In this document: piece after piece, positions 17,152-25,599 of the stretch
Position numbering within the stretch: the first letter of the stretch is position 1
Layout: every line of letters starts with the position of its first letter
Assembly: GCA_002343425.1 (NCBI GenBank)
Contig: DDSO01000059.1
Coordinates: 51,981 to 94,664 of the forward strand
Direction of reading: 5' to 3'
DNA from: Brevundimonas sp. UBA2388
GTDB lineage: Bacteria > Pseudomonadota > Alphaproteobacteria > Caulobacterales > Caulobacteraceae
DNA length: 42,684 bases
Program-made: the position numbers and the translations under genes
The notes under the pieces: model-generated
Databases searched by the model: none
Told to the model about the DNA's origin: nothing
The model's input: the letters and a program-made list of their open reading frames with translations, nothing else

Positions 17152-18657
17152 TTAGTGAGCGTGGCCGTGGCCGAAGGCGTCGGGGCTGGTGGCGGCGGCG
17201 CGCACGGCGGCGGCTCCGACCGTCACGACCCGCTCTCCGCCTCGCAGATCACCGGTGACGGCGATCCGGCCTCCGGAGACGATCCCCCGCTGCACGAGCC
17301 GCCGCTCGAAGGCCTCGCCCGAAACCTGGACATAGACGACGTCCTGGCCGCCCTCATTGACCACGGCGGCGACGGGAACGCTCAGGGCGCGGCGCGACTC
17401 TCCGGCCGAGAGCCGTCCCCGCACCCGCTGGCCGGGCCTCAGGTCCGTGCCGTTGTAGGCGAAGATGACCTCGGCGGTTCGGGTGGCGGGATCGACGAAC
17501 CCGGTATTGGTCACGGCGCGAAGGCCCGGCAGGGCCAGACGTTGGCCCTCCACCATGACGTCCAGGCCCTGAACCGCGCCCAGGCCGCTGGCTTGGGACT
17601 CGGGGACGCGAGCCACCAGCCACAGTCGCGACGGATCGCCGATCCGCATCAATTCCGTCCCGGCCTCCATCGACGCGCCGCGCACGAGGGACGAGTGAAG
17701 AATGCGTCCGCTGATCGGGGCGACAAGAGGGACGCCCGGTCCCCCGCCGCCCAACGCCGCGCGGCGCCGCTGGGCCGCTGAGAGCTGGGCCGCCGCCAGT
17801 CGCTCCGCCGTTCGCGCCTCGTCCAGCCGCCGCTGCGGCGCGGCCTCGGCTTCGACCAGTGTATTCATCCGGGCCGATTCGCGACGCGCGGCGTCGAGGG
17901 CGATGCGAGCCTCGGCGATGCCGAGGTCCATCGAGGCGACGTCCTCTCCCCCACCCAGTTGGGCCGAGACGGTCGCCAGCTGCTGGCCGGCCCTCACGGT
18001 CATGCCGGTGGCGGGGACGCTGGCGCCGGTGCGGACCACGCCGGAGACGGGCGAGGAGATGACCGCTTCGGCGTCCGGCGCGAGGCGCACGTCGACGGTC
18101 ACCGGAATGGTCTCGGCGATGAGGCCGTCGGAGGCGGGTTCGGCCCGGAAGGGGATTTTCCACTGCGCCTCCTTCGGGAAGTGGATGCGGTCGGGGTTCT
18201 CGACATGCGGCGGCGCGGCGGCCGCTCCGGCCTCGCTGGTCGGGTGCACCGTGACCATGCCCAGATCGTGGACGCTCTCGGCGCCGCCGCCCTGGTAGCG
18301 CAACTGCAGGCGCGCCTGCCCGGCCCGCGTGGCTGTCAGCAGCGGCCGGAAGATGCCGGGCGTCTCCGACACCGTAGCTGACGCCGTGTCGATCTTGCCG
18401 TCGGGCCAGACCAGTTCCACGACCAGCCGCCCGGCGGTGATCGCGCGATAGTCCGACACCCGGCTCAGATGGGCGTCGAAACGCCGCCGCCGGTCGACCA
18501 CCAAGGGTCTGTATTCGGCGAACAGCTCGGTCTGGTCGGTGTAGTGGGTAACGACGACGCCTCCCGCCTCGGACGCCCCGGCGGCGGTCTGGTCGCCGTT
18601 CGAACAGGCCGAGATCAGCAGCAGCGCCGCGAGGGCGGGAAGCACCATCTTCTTCAT
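17152..18657 (-). CDS. Periplasmic adaptor (membrane fusion protein) of the metal RND pump
   Basis: A 501-residue protein with a lipoprotein signal, MKKMVLPALAALLLISACSNG, so it is probably acylated at the Cys. Residues about 35-145 form the extra N-terminal beta domain found in many CzcB/CusB relatives (HYTDQTELFAEYRPLVV). The usual barrel-sandwich, helical-hairpin and beta-barrel domains follow, visible as VISSPVSGVVRTGASVPATG and APISGRILHSSLVRGASMEAG. It links the inner-membrane pump to the TolC-type channel. It ends in FGHGHAH, a short His-rich tail that could bind metal. It sits between the small His-rich lipoprotein gene and the pump gene. Confidence 0.9.
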   Translation of the reverse strand: MKKMVLPALAALLLISACSNGDQTAAGASEAGGVVVTHYTDQTELFAEYRPLVVDRRRRFDAHLSRVSDYRAITAGRLVVELVWPDGKIDTASATVSETPGIFRPLLTATRAGQARLQLRYQGGGAESVHDLGMVTVHPTSEAGAAAAPPHVENPDRIHFPKEAQWKIPFRAEPASDGLIAETIPVTVDVRLAPDAEAVISSPVSGVVRTGASVPATGMTVRAGQQLATVSAQLGGGEDVASMDLGIAEARIALDAARRESARMNTLVEAEAAPQRRLDEARTAERLAAAQLSAAQRRRAALGGGGPGVPLVAPISGRILHSSLVRGASMEAGTELMRIGDPSRLWLVARVPESQASGLGAVQGLDVMVEGQRLALPGLRAVTNTGFVDPATRTAEVIFAYNGTDLRPGQRVRGRLSAGESRRALSVPVAAVVNEGGQDVVYVQVSGEAFERRLVQRGIVSGGRIAVTGDLRGGERVVTVGAAAVRAAATSPDAFGHGHAH

Positions 18658-18669
18658 GGGTCTCAGGTC

Positions 18670-18885
18670 CTAGTGGGCGTGATCGGCGTCTTCGCCGTCG
18701 GCATGTTCGTGACCGTGGTCGTCCTCTGTCGGCACGGCGGCGTCGTCGTCCTCGTGGGCGGGCGCGGCCGTGGGCGCGGCGGCTTCGCTCGCGGCGGCGG
18801 CCGGAGCCTCGGCGTCCTCCGCCGCCGGCGAGCAGGCGGCCACGAGCGCGCCGAGCACGGCGGCGAGCGTCAGTTGGGTCTTCAT
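18670..18885 (-). CDS. Small His/Asp-rich lipoprotein in the metal efflux operon
   Basis: A 71-residue protein with a lipoprotein signal (MKTQLTLAAVLGALVAACSP) followed by an Ala/Glu/Pro-rich linker and a C-terminal tail dense in His, Asp and Glu (DDHGHEHADGEDADHAH). Its ATG overlaps the stop of the upstream outer-membrane factor gene and it ends 12 bases before the adaptor gene, so it is a full operon member. The tail suggests periplasmic metal binding, perhaps buffering or delivery to the adaptor. I do not recognise a named family. It is easily missed because of its size. Confidence 0.75.
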   Translation of the reverse strand: MKTQLTLAAVLGALVAACSPAAEDAEAPAAAASEAAAPTAAPAHEDDDAAVPTEDDHGHEHADGEDADHAH

Positions 18886-20111
18886 GGGTTTGGTCCTCCT
18901 TGGGCCAGTTCGAGTTCGATGGCGGCCAGGTTGGCGCGCTCCGTCAGCTCGATGATGGACAGTTCCGCGTCGTGGGCGGCTCGGTAGGCGTCGACCAGTT
19001 CGGTCACGCCGATCTCTCCGGATTGATAGGCCGTCTCGGCGATCGCCCCCAGACGGCCCGCGTCGTCGCGGGCCGCTCCGGCGGCCTCGACGGCCGCGAT
19101 TGCGCCTCGCAGGCGGGCGTCGGCGGCGGCGATTTCGGCTTCGACCTCGCGTCTCGCCAGCGTCAGTTCAGCGGCGGCCGACCGCTCCCGCCCCCTCGCC
19201 TCGCGCACCCGCGCCGTTCCGCGATCGAACAGCGGAATGGTCGCCCCGACCATGATCTGGGGTCCATCGGCCTCAAAGCCCATGTTTTCGACCCGGCGCC
19301 AGCCGAGACCCACCTCGACTTCGGGCCAGCGGGACCGATCGGCGGCGCGAGCGGTTTCGCTGGCAGCCGCCAGCCGCCGTTCGCGTGCAGTCAGGTCTGC
19401 TCTCTCGACGGAGGCCTGCCGCACCCCGTTCGGAACAGTCAGGGCGCCGGCCGACCGGGCGTCCGCAACGCCGGTCAACTGGCTCAGTGTCGCACACACC
19501 GCCGCCAGCTCCCCCTCCGCCAGGCGGGCCTCGCCTTCAGCGGTTCGGGCCTCCACCCGGACGCGGCGCACGTCATAGACGGCGGTGTCGCCCGCGTCGG
19601 CGCGTGCGGTGACGATCCGCTCCGCTTCCGCCAGAAGCCCGACGAAGCCACGATGGACATCGACGCGGGCGCCGGCCGCCGCACAACCCACCCAGGCGCG
19701 CCGCACGTCCGCGCGGCGTTCGACCGCGCGCCAGTCGAGGTCCGCGTCGATGGCCTCGGCTTCCGAACGCGCCGCCGCCCTCATCGCGCTGCGCCGACCG
19801 GTGAGATCGAGCGGCTGGACGATCTCGAATTCCCATTCCGTCTCGTCCTCGCCCGGACCGGACAGCGAGCCCCGGCTGACCGACGCGCGGGGATTGTCGA
19901 AGCGGGTGATGGCATCGACCCCGGCCCGCGCCGCGTCCCGCTCCCCGGCGGCGCGATCCGCAAAGACGCCATCGCCGAGGGCTCGCGCGATGGCGTCCTG
20001 CTCGGTCAGCGGCGCAGGCGCGGTCTGCGCATAGGCCGTCGCCGAGAGCGCCGTCGCCACGAAGAAAGTCAGGGGGGCGCACACTGGGGCGCGCAGGGTC
20101 CGGAAACGCAA
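18882..20111 (-). CDS. TolC-family outer-membrane factor of the metal RND system
   Basis: An outer-membrane efflux channel of about 409 residues. It has a signal peptide ending near SATAYAQ, the opening LTEQDAIARAL typical of CzcC/CusC relatives, and long helical repeats rich in Ala, Glu and Arg. The start is uncertain. A TTG at 20111 has GGAG seven bases upstream and gives a charged signal peptide start (MRFRTLRAPV), so I prefer it. A TTG at 20138 is possible but has no ribosome site. It would form the exit duct for the adaptor and pump genes downstream. Its stop overlaps the next small lipoprotein gene by four bases. Confidence 0.87.
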   Translation of the reverse strand: MRFRTLRAPVCAPLTFFVATALSATAYAQTAPAPLTEQDAIARALGDGVFADRAAGERDAARAGVDAITRFDNPRASVSRGSLSGPGEDETEWEFEIVQPLDLTGRRSAMRAAARSEAEAIDADLDWRAVERRADVRRAWVGCAAAGARVDVHRGFVGLLAEAERIVTARADAGDTAVYDVRRVRVEARTAEGEARLAEGELAAVCATLSQLTGVADARSAGALTVPNGVRQASVERADLTARERRLAAASETARAADRSRWPEVEVGLGWRRVENMGFEADGPQIMVGATIPLFDRGTARVREARGRERSAAAELTLARREVEAEIAAADARLRGAIAAVEAAGAARDDAGRLGAIAETAYQSGEIGVTELVDAYRAAHDAELSIIELTERANLAAIELELAQGGPNP

Positions 20112-20171
20112 GGGAAGGCTCCGCTGAAACGTCGACAAGCCGACGCGCGAATGCGCGCCGGTCGAGGGCGA

Positions 20172-20567
20172 TCAGGCGAAGCGGGGAGGCCGGTTGTGTG
20201 GAAGCGGCCCGATGTCCGGAGGCGGATGGTCCGCGCTGGGCTCGACCTTGATCGAGTGGAGGGACCGGACCAGCGCCATAGCTTCTGGTAAGGCCGGAGC
20301 CTCGAAGCCTACCGCCTGCGTCGGCATGTGGGCATGACCGGCATCCTCATCGTCGTGGTCGGCGGGGTCGGAAGATGAGCGATCCTCATGGTCGTGGTCG
20401 GCCACCACACCGCCATGCTCGTCATGATGATGATGCTGGGTGGCATCCACAGGTGAGGCCAGGTGCGAGGCCGCGTGCGCATCCATGCTCGCCACTGGCA
20501 TAGCCAGGGCGACCGTCAGAAGCATCACACCGATCAGGCGGGCTGCAAGGCGATCAAACGCGTGCAC
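20172..20567 (-). CDS. Exported His-rich protein leading the metal efflux operon
   Basis: A 131-residue product from a GTG at 20567, chosen because TAAGGA lies 8-9 bases upstream and the first 35 residues form a signal peptide (LIGVMLLTVALAMPVASMDAHA). The mature part holds His clusters, HHHHDEHGG, DHDHED and DAGHAHMP, which are likely periplasmic metal ligands. No known family is recognised. It is followed after 60 bases by the TolC-type gene, so it is probably the first gene of the RND operon, acting as a metal buffer or sensor partner. Confidence 0.65.
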   Translation of the reverse strand: MHAFDRLAARLIGVMLLTVALAMPVASMDAHAASHLASPVDATQHHHHDEHGGVVADHDHEDRSSSDPADHDDEDAGHAHMPTQAVGFEAPALPEAMALVRSLHSIKVEPSADHPPPDIGPLPHNRPPRFA

Positions 20568-20647
20568 GATTGATTCCTTACCAAGCCGACGACCGGGCCA
20601 CAATGCGGACTCGCCGGAGGTCCGATTTGAGTCAGGAGCGGACCTCG

Positions 20648-20660
20648 GCGGACGGTCCGC
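20648..20660. promoter_or_regulatory. Palindrome upstream of the metal efflux operon
   Basis: GCGGAC-G-GTCCGC is a 13-base palindrome about 80 bases upstream of the GTG start of the His-rich gene, a suitable place for an operator. It also lies in a stretch with AAAGCGGACGG (20683-20693) that resembles a decayed intergenic repeat, so it may be a remnant instead. Confidence 0.3.
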
Positions 20661-20810
20661 GATCAACGTCTCCTTCTGACCCAAAGCGGACGGTCGGGGG
20701 GTCTGCTCTCAGCACGATCGCAAGCGTCGCGCGATCGAACAGGATCTGACTCGTCGCTGACGCAGCAAAAAGGTCTCGCCGGCTGAGGCCTCATCGCTGC
20801 TACGGCTGGA

Positions 20811-22232
20811 TCACACTACGGGCAGATTGATGATCTGATCGGCATAGAAGCGATCAGCATCAAGAATTGTTGTGCGGTTGATCCGGACGATATCTTTGGC
20901 GCGTTTCGCGTTGCCGAGCTCGCGCTCGGCGATATCGGCCAGGCTCCGCGTCCCAGCCGTCACGGTGTGACGACGAAGGGGCCGGCCCTCGCCATCCACG
21001 GCCTCGGGAAGCTCATCGCCACGGAAGCCGCCCCGTGAAATGAACTCCCACGCCTGATAGTCGGAGGCCTCCCGCTGCATCTCCGCTGCCAGCGGCTCCA
21101 GGGGCTTCGGCCGCCAGATGTCGCGCGCGTCGTCCGCGGGCGCCGCCCATCGGACGATCGCCGCCCTAGACACCTCATGGATGGTCTGGGGACCTTTGCG
21201 ATCATGCTTGGGCAGATTCCGCATGACTACGGATGCGATATCCCAGGTCTTATTCTTTGGATCGGCGTTGCTGGTCGGTGCGAGGACGTCGGGCCGAATA
21301 CCCCAAACCTTTGAATAGGGAGAGATATCGATTCCGAGACCCTGGAGCTTGGCGCCTTCCCAAATCCACTCCAGCGCCTCATCCGAGAGACCCCGAATTT
21401 CGCCGCCGCCGCCCACCGAGCCATGGTCGCCCGGGAACCACTGCTGCTGGTATGGACGGTTCGGATCGTCGACCGGAGCGCCTCTGGCCATATTCAGCTC
21501 GTCGACGTTGTCCCAGAGCGTCACGTCGAATTTCTTGCGCCGCTCGTCCACCGCTACCGCGTGCCGGGCCGCCTCGACCGACGGATGGAGGCGATCATCA
21601 TGGAACTCGGCGGCGTCGTACTCTCCATCGCCGTCGTCGTCGCCGAGCATGGGATCGCCGATGGTCTTCACGGTGTCCCAGACGCCGATGTAGCGAATGT
21701 TCAGCACGGGCAGCTGCGCCGCCCCGGCCGCGTCGTGAAATCGGGCGCGCCAGTCTCGATCCTGTTCGCTGGCGCACAAGTCGGGCGAGAACTGGACCCG
21801 GAAGCGATTGATCTCGTCTAGCTCCTCGATGGCGTCCTTTTTCTCCCGCCGCTCGTAAAGCGAGGCCGCTACGTGGATCTTGTCGGCGAAACAGCTGTTC
21901 ACGACGCCGACGTGCTGCAGCAGACCGGCGAACGACCGGGCCGTGTAGGCGCCCCGTGAAAAGCCGAAGATGAAAATCTCATCGCCGGGCTCGTAGTTGA
22001 AGACAAGAAATTTGTAGCCCTCAACAATGCGCTGAAACAGGCCCTTGCCAATCGCGCCGCCGACGAGCTTGTCGCGCCAGCTCCCTGTGCCGACACCTTC
22101 GTCGTAGTAGACGATCTGGGAGACGCCTTTGTGGGTGTTCTTAACCGCCGACGCGGTAATTGCGACGTTGGTTGCGTGCGGTCGGTCCAAGGTGTTTCCG
22201 GTACCGTCGAAGCAGAAGATCAGGCGTTTCAT
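20811..22232 (-). CDS. DUF2235 alpha/beta-hydrolase with LysM-like C-terminus
   Basis: A 473-residue protein opening MKRLIFCFDGTGNTLDRP with the nucleophile elbow GFSRGA (90-95, Ser92), both hallmarks of DUF2235, the fold also used by type VI secretion phospholipase effectors. The last 55 residues (TVTAGTRSLADIAERELG to QIINLPVV) look like a LysM-type repeat. The ATG at 22232 follows GGAG at the right distance. There is no signal peptide, so it is cytosolic unless secreted by another route. It starts about 120 bases downstream of the CBASS effector gene on the same strand and could be co-transcribed, which raises the possibility of an extra membrane-damaging effector. A housekeeping lipid or peptidoglycan role is equally possible. 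Confidence 0.85.
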   Translation of the reverse strand: MKRLIFCFDGTGNTLDRPHATNVAITASAVKNTHKGVSQIVYYDEGVGTGSWRDKLVGGAIGKGLFQRIVEGYKFLVFNYEPGDEIFIFGFSRGAYTARSFAGLLQHVGVVNSCFADKIHVAASLYERREKKDAIEELDEINRFRVQFSPDLCASEQDRDWRARFHDAAGAAQLPVLNIRYIGVWDTVKTIGDPMLGDDDGDGEYDAAEFHDDRLHPSVEAARHAVAVDERRKKFDVTLWDNVDELNMARGAPVDDPNRPYQQQWFPGDHGSVGGGGEIRGLSDEALEWIWEGAKLQGLGIDISPYSKVWGIRPDVLAPTSNADPKNKTWDIASVVMRNLPKHDRKGPQTIHEVSRAAIVRWAAPADDARDIWRPKPLEPLAAEMQREASDYQAWEFISRGGFRGDELPEAVDGEGRPLRRHTVTAGTRSLADIAERELGNAKRAKDIVRINRTTILDADRFYADQIINLPVV

Positions 22233-22350
22233 GATGGTCTCCACTGAGGCGCGTCATCACGGCCCAAGGTTTCTAGCAAAGGTGATCTGTGGCCCGGTCG
22301 ATCACGGCGAAAGAACTGCGTCGCGGACGTGTGTCGTCCCCCCTGATTTG

Positions 22351-23511
22351 TCATGCAGCCTCGATCTCCCGCGCACCGGTCGGGACATGGCCGATGTCAA
22401 AGGCGTGGGCGAAACCTGAGGCGCCGTTCTGGTCGTAGAGACGCAGGGGGACATCTGCCTTCGGCATCCATACCCGGCCGGTCTCAACCGCCAGCGACGC
22501 TGGCAGCACCGGAAAAACGTGGATCGGGGTCGATTGGCCGTGCACCGCCTTGATCCGGTTGAACAGCCCGCGAAGAAGGCGGCGATAGTTCGCCTGATCC
22601 TCCGGCCGTCGCAGGATGTCGTTATGGGCGCCGGTCGCGGTAATTGACCAGATCGCGGTGTCGTCGCCCAAAACAGCGCGAATCCGAGCGTCGTCGACGT
22701 CGGCGCTGACGGCCAGCTTGAGCGCGATTGGACCCGCGCCGGACGCATGTTCGCCGACGTTCAGGACGAGCGCTGGCTGGTCGTCCTGCCACGCCCATGT
22801 GGCGGGTTCACGATGACGCTGGTGGATGGCGGCGGGGACGATGTCGCCGAGCAGGCGTCCGAGTTCGATCAGCAGGGGCTGGGGCGCGAGCGCGAAGACG
22901 CTGAGATGGCGGATGTCCTGCCGTTCGATCCGGTTCCGGATCGCCGTCTCGAACTGGCGGCCGAGGTTGAGGCGCTGCGTATCCCAGTAAATCGGCTCGT
23001 GGTCTCTGAAGGCCGCGCCCACCAGTTCCAGGTCGATCGTTTCGCCGGACGCCGGATGCCTGTGCGGCCGCATGGCGTCGAAGATCTCTCGCGTGGACAC
23101 CAAGGCTGGGTTCTCGGCAATCCTCGCCGAAAACCGCACCACATGGGAGGCCAGGTCCGGCCGGATGGCGACGTTTCGGACGATACGGCGCTCGTGCTCG
23201 GCCTTCATCTCCACCAGCAGGGTCTCGGGGTGATCGTCGGGCGCATCCACGTCGATGAGCTTGTGGTGACGCGCGCACATCAGCATCAGGTTGTCCAGGC
23301 GCTTGGCCAGCAGAGCGGACCGCACCTCATCGCCGCGCGGACCGTCCGGACTGTCCGCCACGATATGGGCAAGGAAGCCGAAGGTCCCGTCTTCACGGCC
23401 CGCGATCAGGTCGCCGACGAGGTATTCGGAACAGCCCCGGTATTGGCAGCAACCGCCCGCGCGGGCCCACAGGGCGTTGGCGACCTTGTTGGGAATGGTG
23501 GTCTTCGCCAT
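22351..23511 (-). CDS. cap5: CBASS effector Cap5 (HNH endonuclease fused to SAVED)
   Basis: A 386-residue protein. The N-terminal 100 residues form an HNH nuclease with zinc-type cysteines (CCQYRGC, 21-27, and C79), AHI with His49, Asn74 and the [10 protein letters not shown] segment (78-87). The C-terminal about 200 residues fit SAVED, the cyclic-nucleotide sensor of [36 protein letters not shown] and [19 protein letters not shown]. Cap5 proteins bind a cyclic dinucleotide and then degrade DNA indiscriminately, killing the infected cell. The ATG overlaps the stop of the E2-like gene (TGATG), so expression is coupled. It is the last gene of the CBASS core operon. Confidence 0.92.
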   Translation of the reverse strand: MAKTTIPNKVANALWARAGGCCQYRGCSEYLVGDLIAGREDGTFGFLAHIVADSPDGPRGDEVRSALLAKRLDNLMLMCARHHKLIDVDAPDDHPETLLVEMKAEHERRIVRNVAIRPDLASHVVRFSARIAENPALVSTREIFDAMRPHRHPASGETIDLELVGAAFRDHEPIYWDTQRLNLGRQFETAIRNRIERQDIRHLSVFALAPQPLLIELGRLLGDIVPAAIHQRHREPATWAWQDDQPALVLNVGEHASGAGPIALKLAVSADVDDARIRAVLGDDTAIWSITATGAHNDILRRPEDQANYRRLLRGLFNRIKAVHGQSTPIHVFPVLPASLAVETGRVWMPKADVPLRLYDQNGASGFAHAFDIGHVPTGAREIEAA

Positions 23512-23954
23512 CACGCGGCCTCCACATGCCGACCGCTCGCGGTCCAGTGTCCGGTGGCGCGCCAGCCCTCGTATGCGGCCAGCCATTCGATGATCCAGGG
23601 GACGGTCGTCTCGGCCAGACTGTCCGCAGGAGACCAGTCGTCGGCCTCGGGGTCGAGCATGCAAAGGACGACCGAGCCGTCCGACCGGTAGTAGACGTGG
23701 GGCAGTGCGCCTTCCGCGTCGCCGGGCCGGCGGCGGAGCGGCGGCGCCAGAACGGTGACCTCAGGCTGCGTGTTGCGTACGTCGGGGCGTTCGACGACGA
23801 GGGGCACCCTGTAGACAATCCGAACCTGGAAGGTCTGGAGCAGGGGCTTCAACGGGCCCTGCCAGACGGCACGATTTCCGGCTCTGGCCGCCAGCGCCAG
23901 CTGGGGCCAGAGCCGCGCCATGTCGGCGATCTGGGTCTCGATGGTGCGGGTCAC
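23511..23954 (-). CDS. E2-like conjugating protein of type II-short CBASS
   Basis: A 147-residue protein with the bacterial E2 pattern: [17 protein letters not shown], where Cys98 is the likely catalytic residue and His86 lies upstream, then [19 protein letters not shown] and ATGHW. In type II-short CBASS such an E2-only protein, without E1 or JAB partners, acts on the C-terminus of the neighbouring CD-NTase to raise its activity. The gene overlaps the CD-NTase stop by four bases (ATGA) and the Cap5 start by one base. No E1 or JAB gene is present nearby, which fits the short subtype. The family call rests on this motif pattern and the gene order. Confidence 0.85.
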   Translation of the reverse strand: MTRTIETQIADMARLWPQLALAARAGNRAVWQGPLKPLLQTFQVRIVYRVPLVVERPDVRNTQPEVTVLAPPLRRRPGDAEGALPHVYYRSDGSVVLCMLDPEADDWSPADSLAETTVPWIIEWLAAYEGWRATGHWTASGRHVEAA

Positions 23955-25198
23955 GACGGGCGGCGCTCCCCCATATTCGTGTGAGCCACGGCGCGGACCG
24001 GCGCCAGGCCGGCGGCGACCCCGATGATCGCGGGCGCCGCCGGCGTGAACAGGCCGCCGTTGCGGGTATAGCCGTGCTGCTGGCTCTTCACCTGGCGACC
24101 GAGACGCTCGTTGAAGGCGACGACCGACCGGGTGACGACGCGCTCGCCGAACTGCTTGCGCAGCCAGGCCTGGAGATCTTCCAGCTCGACATTGCGCCGC
24201 GCGGCCTCAAGACCGTCGGCCAGGGTGTTGAGCAGGCCGGCGTAAGTCCGCTGCTGGGCGTGGGTCTCGGGCCAGCGGTCGGTGAACTTCTCGAGCTCGA
24301 ACACGGGGTTGGGGACCGCGATCAGGCGTTGGGCGCGGTCGGCCTCCTCGATCGCCCGGGCCGTCCAGCGGGCCTGACGGATCAGCATGTCGGCCAGGCC
24401 GAGGCCCGGAACGGCCGCCTTGCCCGCGTGGCACGAGATGACGACGGAAGGCGGGATACGGCCGTCGGCGTCGGCATAGGCGATGTTGCGGTGGCGCTTG
24501 AGGAGTTGCTGCGCCACCGTCGCTACGTTCTTGATGACCAGGGGGGTCTGGGGCGGAACCTCGTCCACATCCGCGGCGGCGAAGGCGATGCCGGCGTCCT
24601 CGTAAAAACGGCTGTTCATAGCGAGGGCGAAGCGGTCTTCGGTCGGCGTGCGGTCCCGGTACCAGTCGATGAAGCCCCAGGCGTTCATGAGGACATAGCG
24701 GCCGGGGTCGGCGCTGTCCGACTTGTGGTGCACGATCTCGCTCACCTTCTCGGCCGGCGCCGCGCGCCGGGAGGGGGTGATGTCGAGATGCATGCCGTCG
24801 GCGTAGTAGAGGGTCATGCAGCGGGTCTGACGCTTGATGCGAACCTGCGGATAGCCGGCGAGCGCCGCTTCCAGCAGGTCCATCAGCTGGGCGGCGGTTT
24901 CGCCGGCCCCGTCGATCTCGCAGATGATGTCGATGTCGTACTCGTCGTCGGTGCCGCGCGTGGAGATGGTGGCGTCGATCGCCATGGATCCTTGCGGATA
25001 GAAGGCCCGCACCCGTCCATGAAGCGGACTGCCGGGACGTTCGATGAAAGCGCGCACAGAAGCATAGCGGTCGCCGGCTTTGGCGTGGAGCCCGGGCGGC
25101 AACTGGATGTTGATGGCGATCTCGGCCAGCAGGGCGTCGAGCGGATCGGCGAAGGGGTCAACGGTGCGGAAATCCCGGAAGGGCGTCGGAGCAGACAT
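23951..25198 (-). CDS. CD-NTase (cGAS/DncV-like nucleotidyltransferase) of CBASS
   Basis: A 415-residue enzyme with the nucleotidyltransferase signature: G70-S71 in FYPQGSMAIDA, the acidic pair in TDDEYDIDI (84-91) and a third acid, D139, in MHLDITPS. It is expected to make a cyclic oligonucleotide upon phage sensing. The partner set (E2-like plus HNH-SAVED) is the one described for CdnG-Cap5 systems that use 3',2'-cGAMP, but I cannot assign the clade or product by eye. The ATG at 25198 lacks a strong ribosome site. The C-terminus ends in GERRPS, not in the small residue usually seen at CBASS conjugation sites. A GC hairpin lies between it and the upstream DUF2188 gene. Confidence 0.92.
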   Translation of the reverse strand: MSAPTPFRDFRTVDPFADPLDALLAEIAINIQLPPGLHAKAGDRYASVRAFIERPGSPLHGRVRAFYPQGSMAIDATISTRGTDDEYDIDIICEIDGAGETAAQLMDLLEAALAGYPQVRIKRQTRCMTLYYADGMHLDITPSRRAAPAEKVSEIVHHKSDSADPGRYVLMNAWGFIDWYRDRTPTEDRFALAMNSRFYEDAGIAFAAADVDEVPPQTPLVIKNVATVAQQLLKRHRNIAYADADGRIPPSVVISCHAGKAAVPGLGLADMLIRQARWTARAIEEADRAQRLIAVPNPVFELEKFTDRWPETHAQQRTYAGLLNTLADGLEAARRNVELEDLQAWLRKQFGERVVTRSVVAFNERLGRQVKSQQHGYTRNGGLFTPAAPAIIGVAAGLAPVRAVAHTNMGERRPS

Positions 25199-25223
25199 CG
25201 AGAGTGGGGTCTTTCGGAAGGGA

Positions 25224-25240
25224 ACGCCGCCCTGCGGCGT
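25224..25240 (-). terminator. GC hairpin between DUF2188 and the CD-NTase gene
   Basis: ACGCCGC (25224-25230) and GCGGCGT (25234-25240) form a perfect seven-pair stem with a three-base loop, in the 52-base gap after the DUF2188 stop and before the CD-NTase start. On the transcribed minus strand it is followed by TTCCCTTCC. It could act as an attenuator that keeps the CBASS core genes low. Confidence 0.5.
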
Positions 25241-25250
25241 CCGGGTTGAA

Positions 25251-25472
25251 TCAGCCCTTCGGGGGGAAGGGATCGGAGCCGTAGGAGTTGGCGTCGCGGA
25301 TGCGACCGTCGGGACGGTGGATGATGACTTCACCGCGTTCGCGGATGGCGGTGGAGCGGGCGGCGGCTTCAGCTTGCGCCTGGGTGGAATGCACCGAACC
25401 GACGCGGGAAGCGCCTTCGCGGCGGGCCGCCCATTCCGATCCATGCGGGACGACGTGGATGCGTTTCGACAT
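25251..25472 (-). CDS. DUF2188 small protein leading the CBASS operon
   Basis: A 73-residue protein, MSKRIHVVPHGSEWAARREG onward, with HSTQAQAEAAARSTA and GEVIIHRPDGRIRDANSYG. This is the complete DUF2188 pattern; the family is found in diverse bacteria with unknown function. GAGGAG lies eight bases upstream of the ATG, a much better ribosome site than that of the CD-NTase gene. It is probably the first gene on the CBASS transcript, separated from the CD-NTase by a hairpin. Whether it takes part in defence is not known. Confidence 0.85.
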   Translation of the reverse strand: MSKRIHVVPHGSEWAARREGASRVGSVHSTQAQAEAAARSTAIRERGEVIIHRPDGRIRDANSYGSDPFPPKG

Positions 25473-25565
25473 TTTCCGCTCCTCAAGACGACTCGGGCCT
25501 ATCCCTCACCGTTGGAATGATTAACGCCGAGAACGGCCGTGCTGTCAAATAAGCACATCCTTATG

Positions 25566-25599
25566 TTTGTGACACACACATTTGTGCATGGCATTGACA
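25566..25599 (+). promoter_or_regulatory. Divergent CBASS/XRE control region: TTTGTG repeats and TTGACA
   Basis: In the 158-base gap between the divergent CBASS and XRE-ImmA operons, TTTGTG occurs at 25566-25571 and again at 25581-25586, 15 bases apart, just upstream of a perfect -35 hexamer TTGACA (25594-25599) pointing to the XRE gene. The -10 is poor. The repeats are a reasonable candidate operator for the XRE repressor on both promoters. Confidence 0.4.

Noticed and set aside
15302..17155. A 617-codon open frame on the plus strand
   Set aside because: It is antisense to the RND pump gene; its Gln/Asp/Gly/His-rich product is a codon-bias mirror of a GC-rich gene.
18900..20291. A 463-codon plus-strand frame opposite the TolC-family gene
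   Set aside because: Antisense shadow; the minus-strand frame carries the signal peptide and family motifs.
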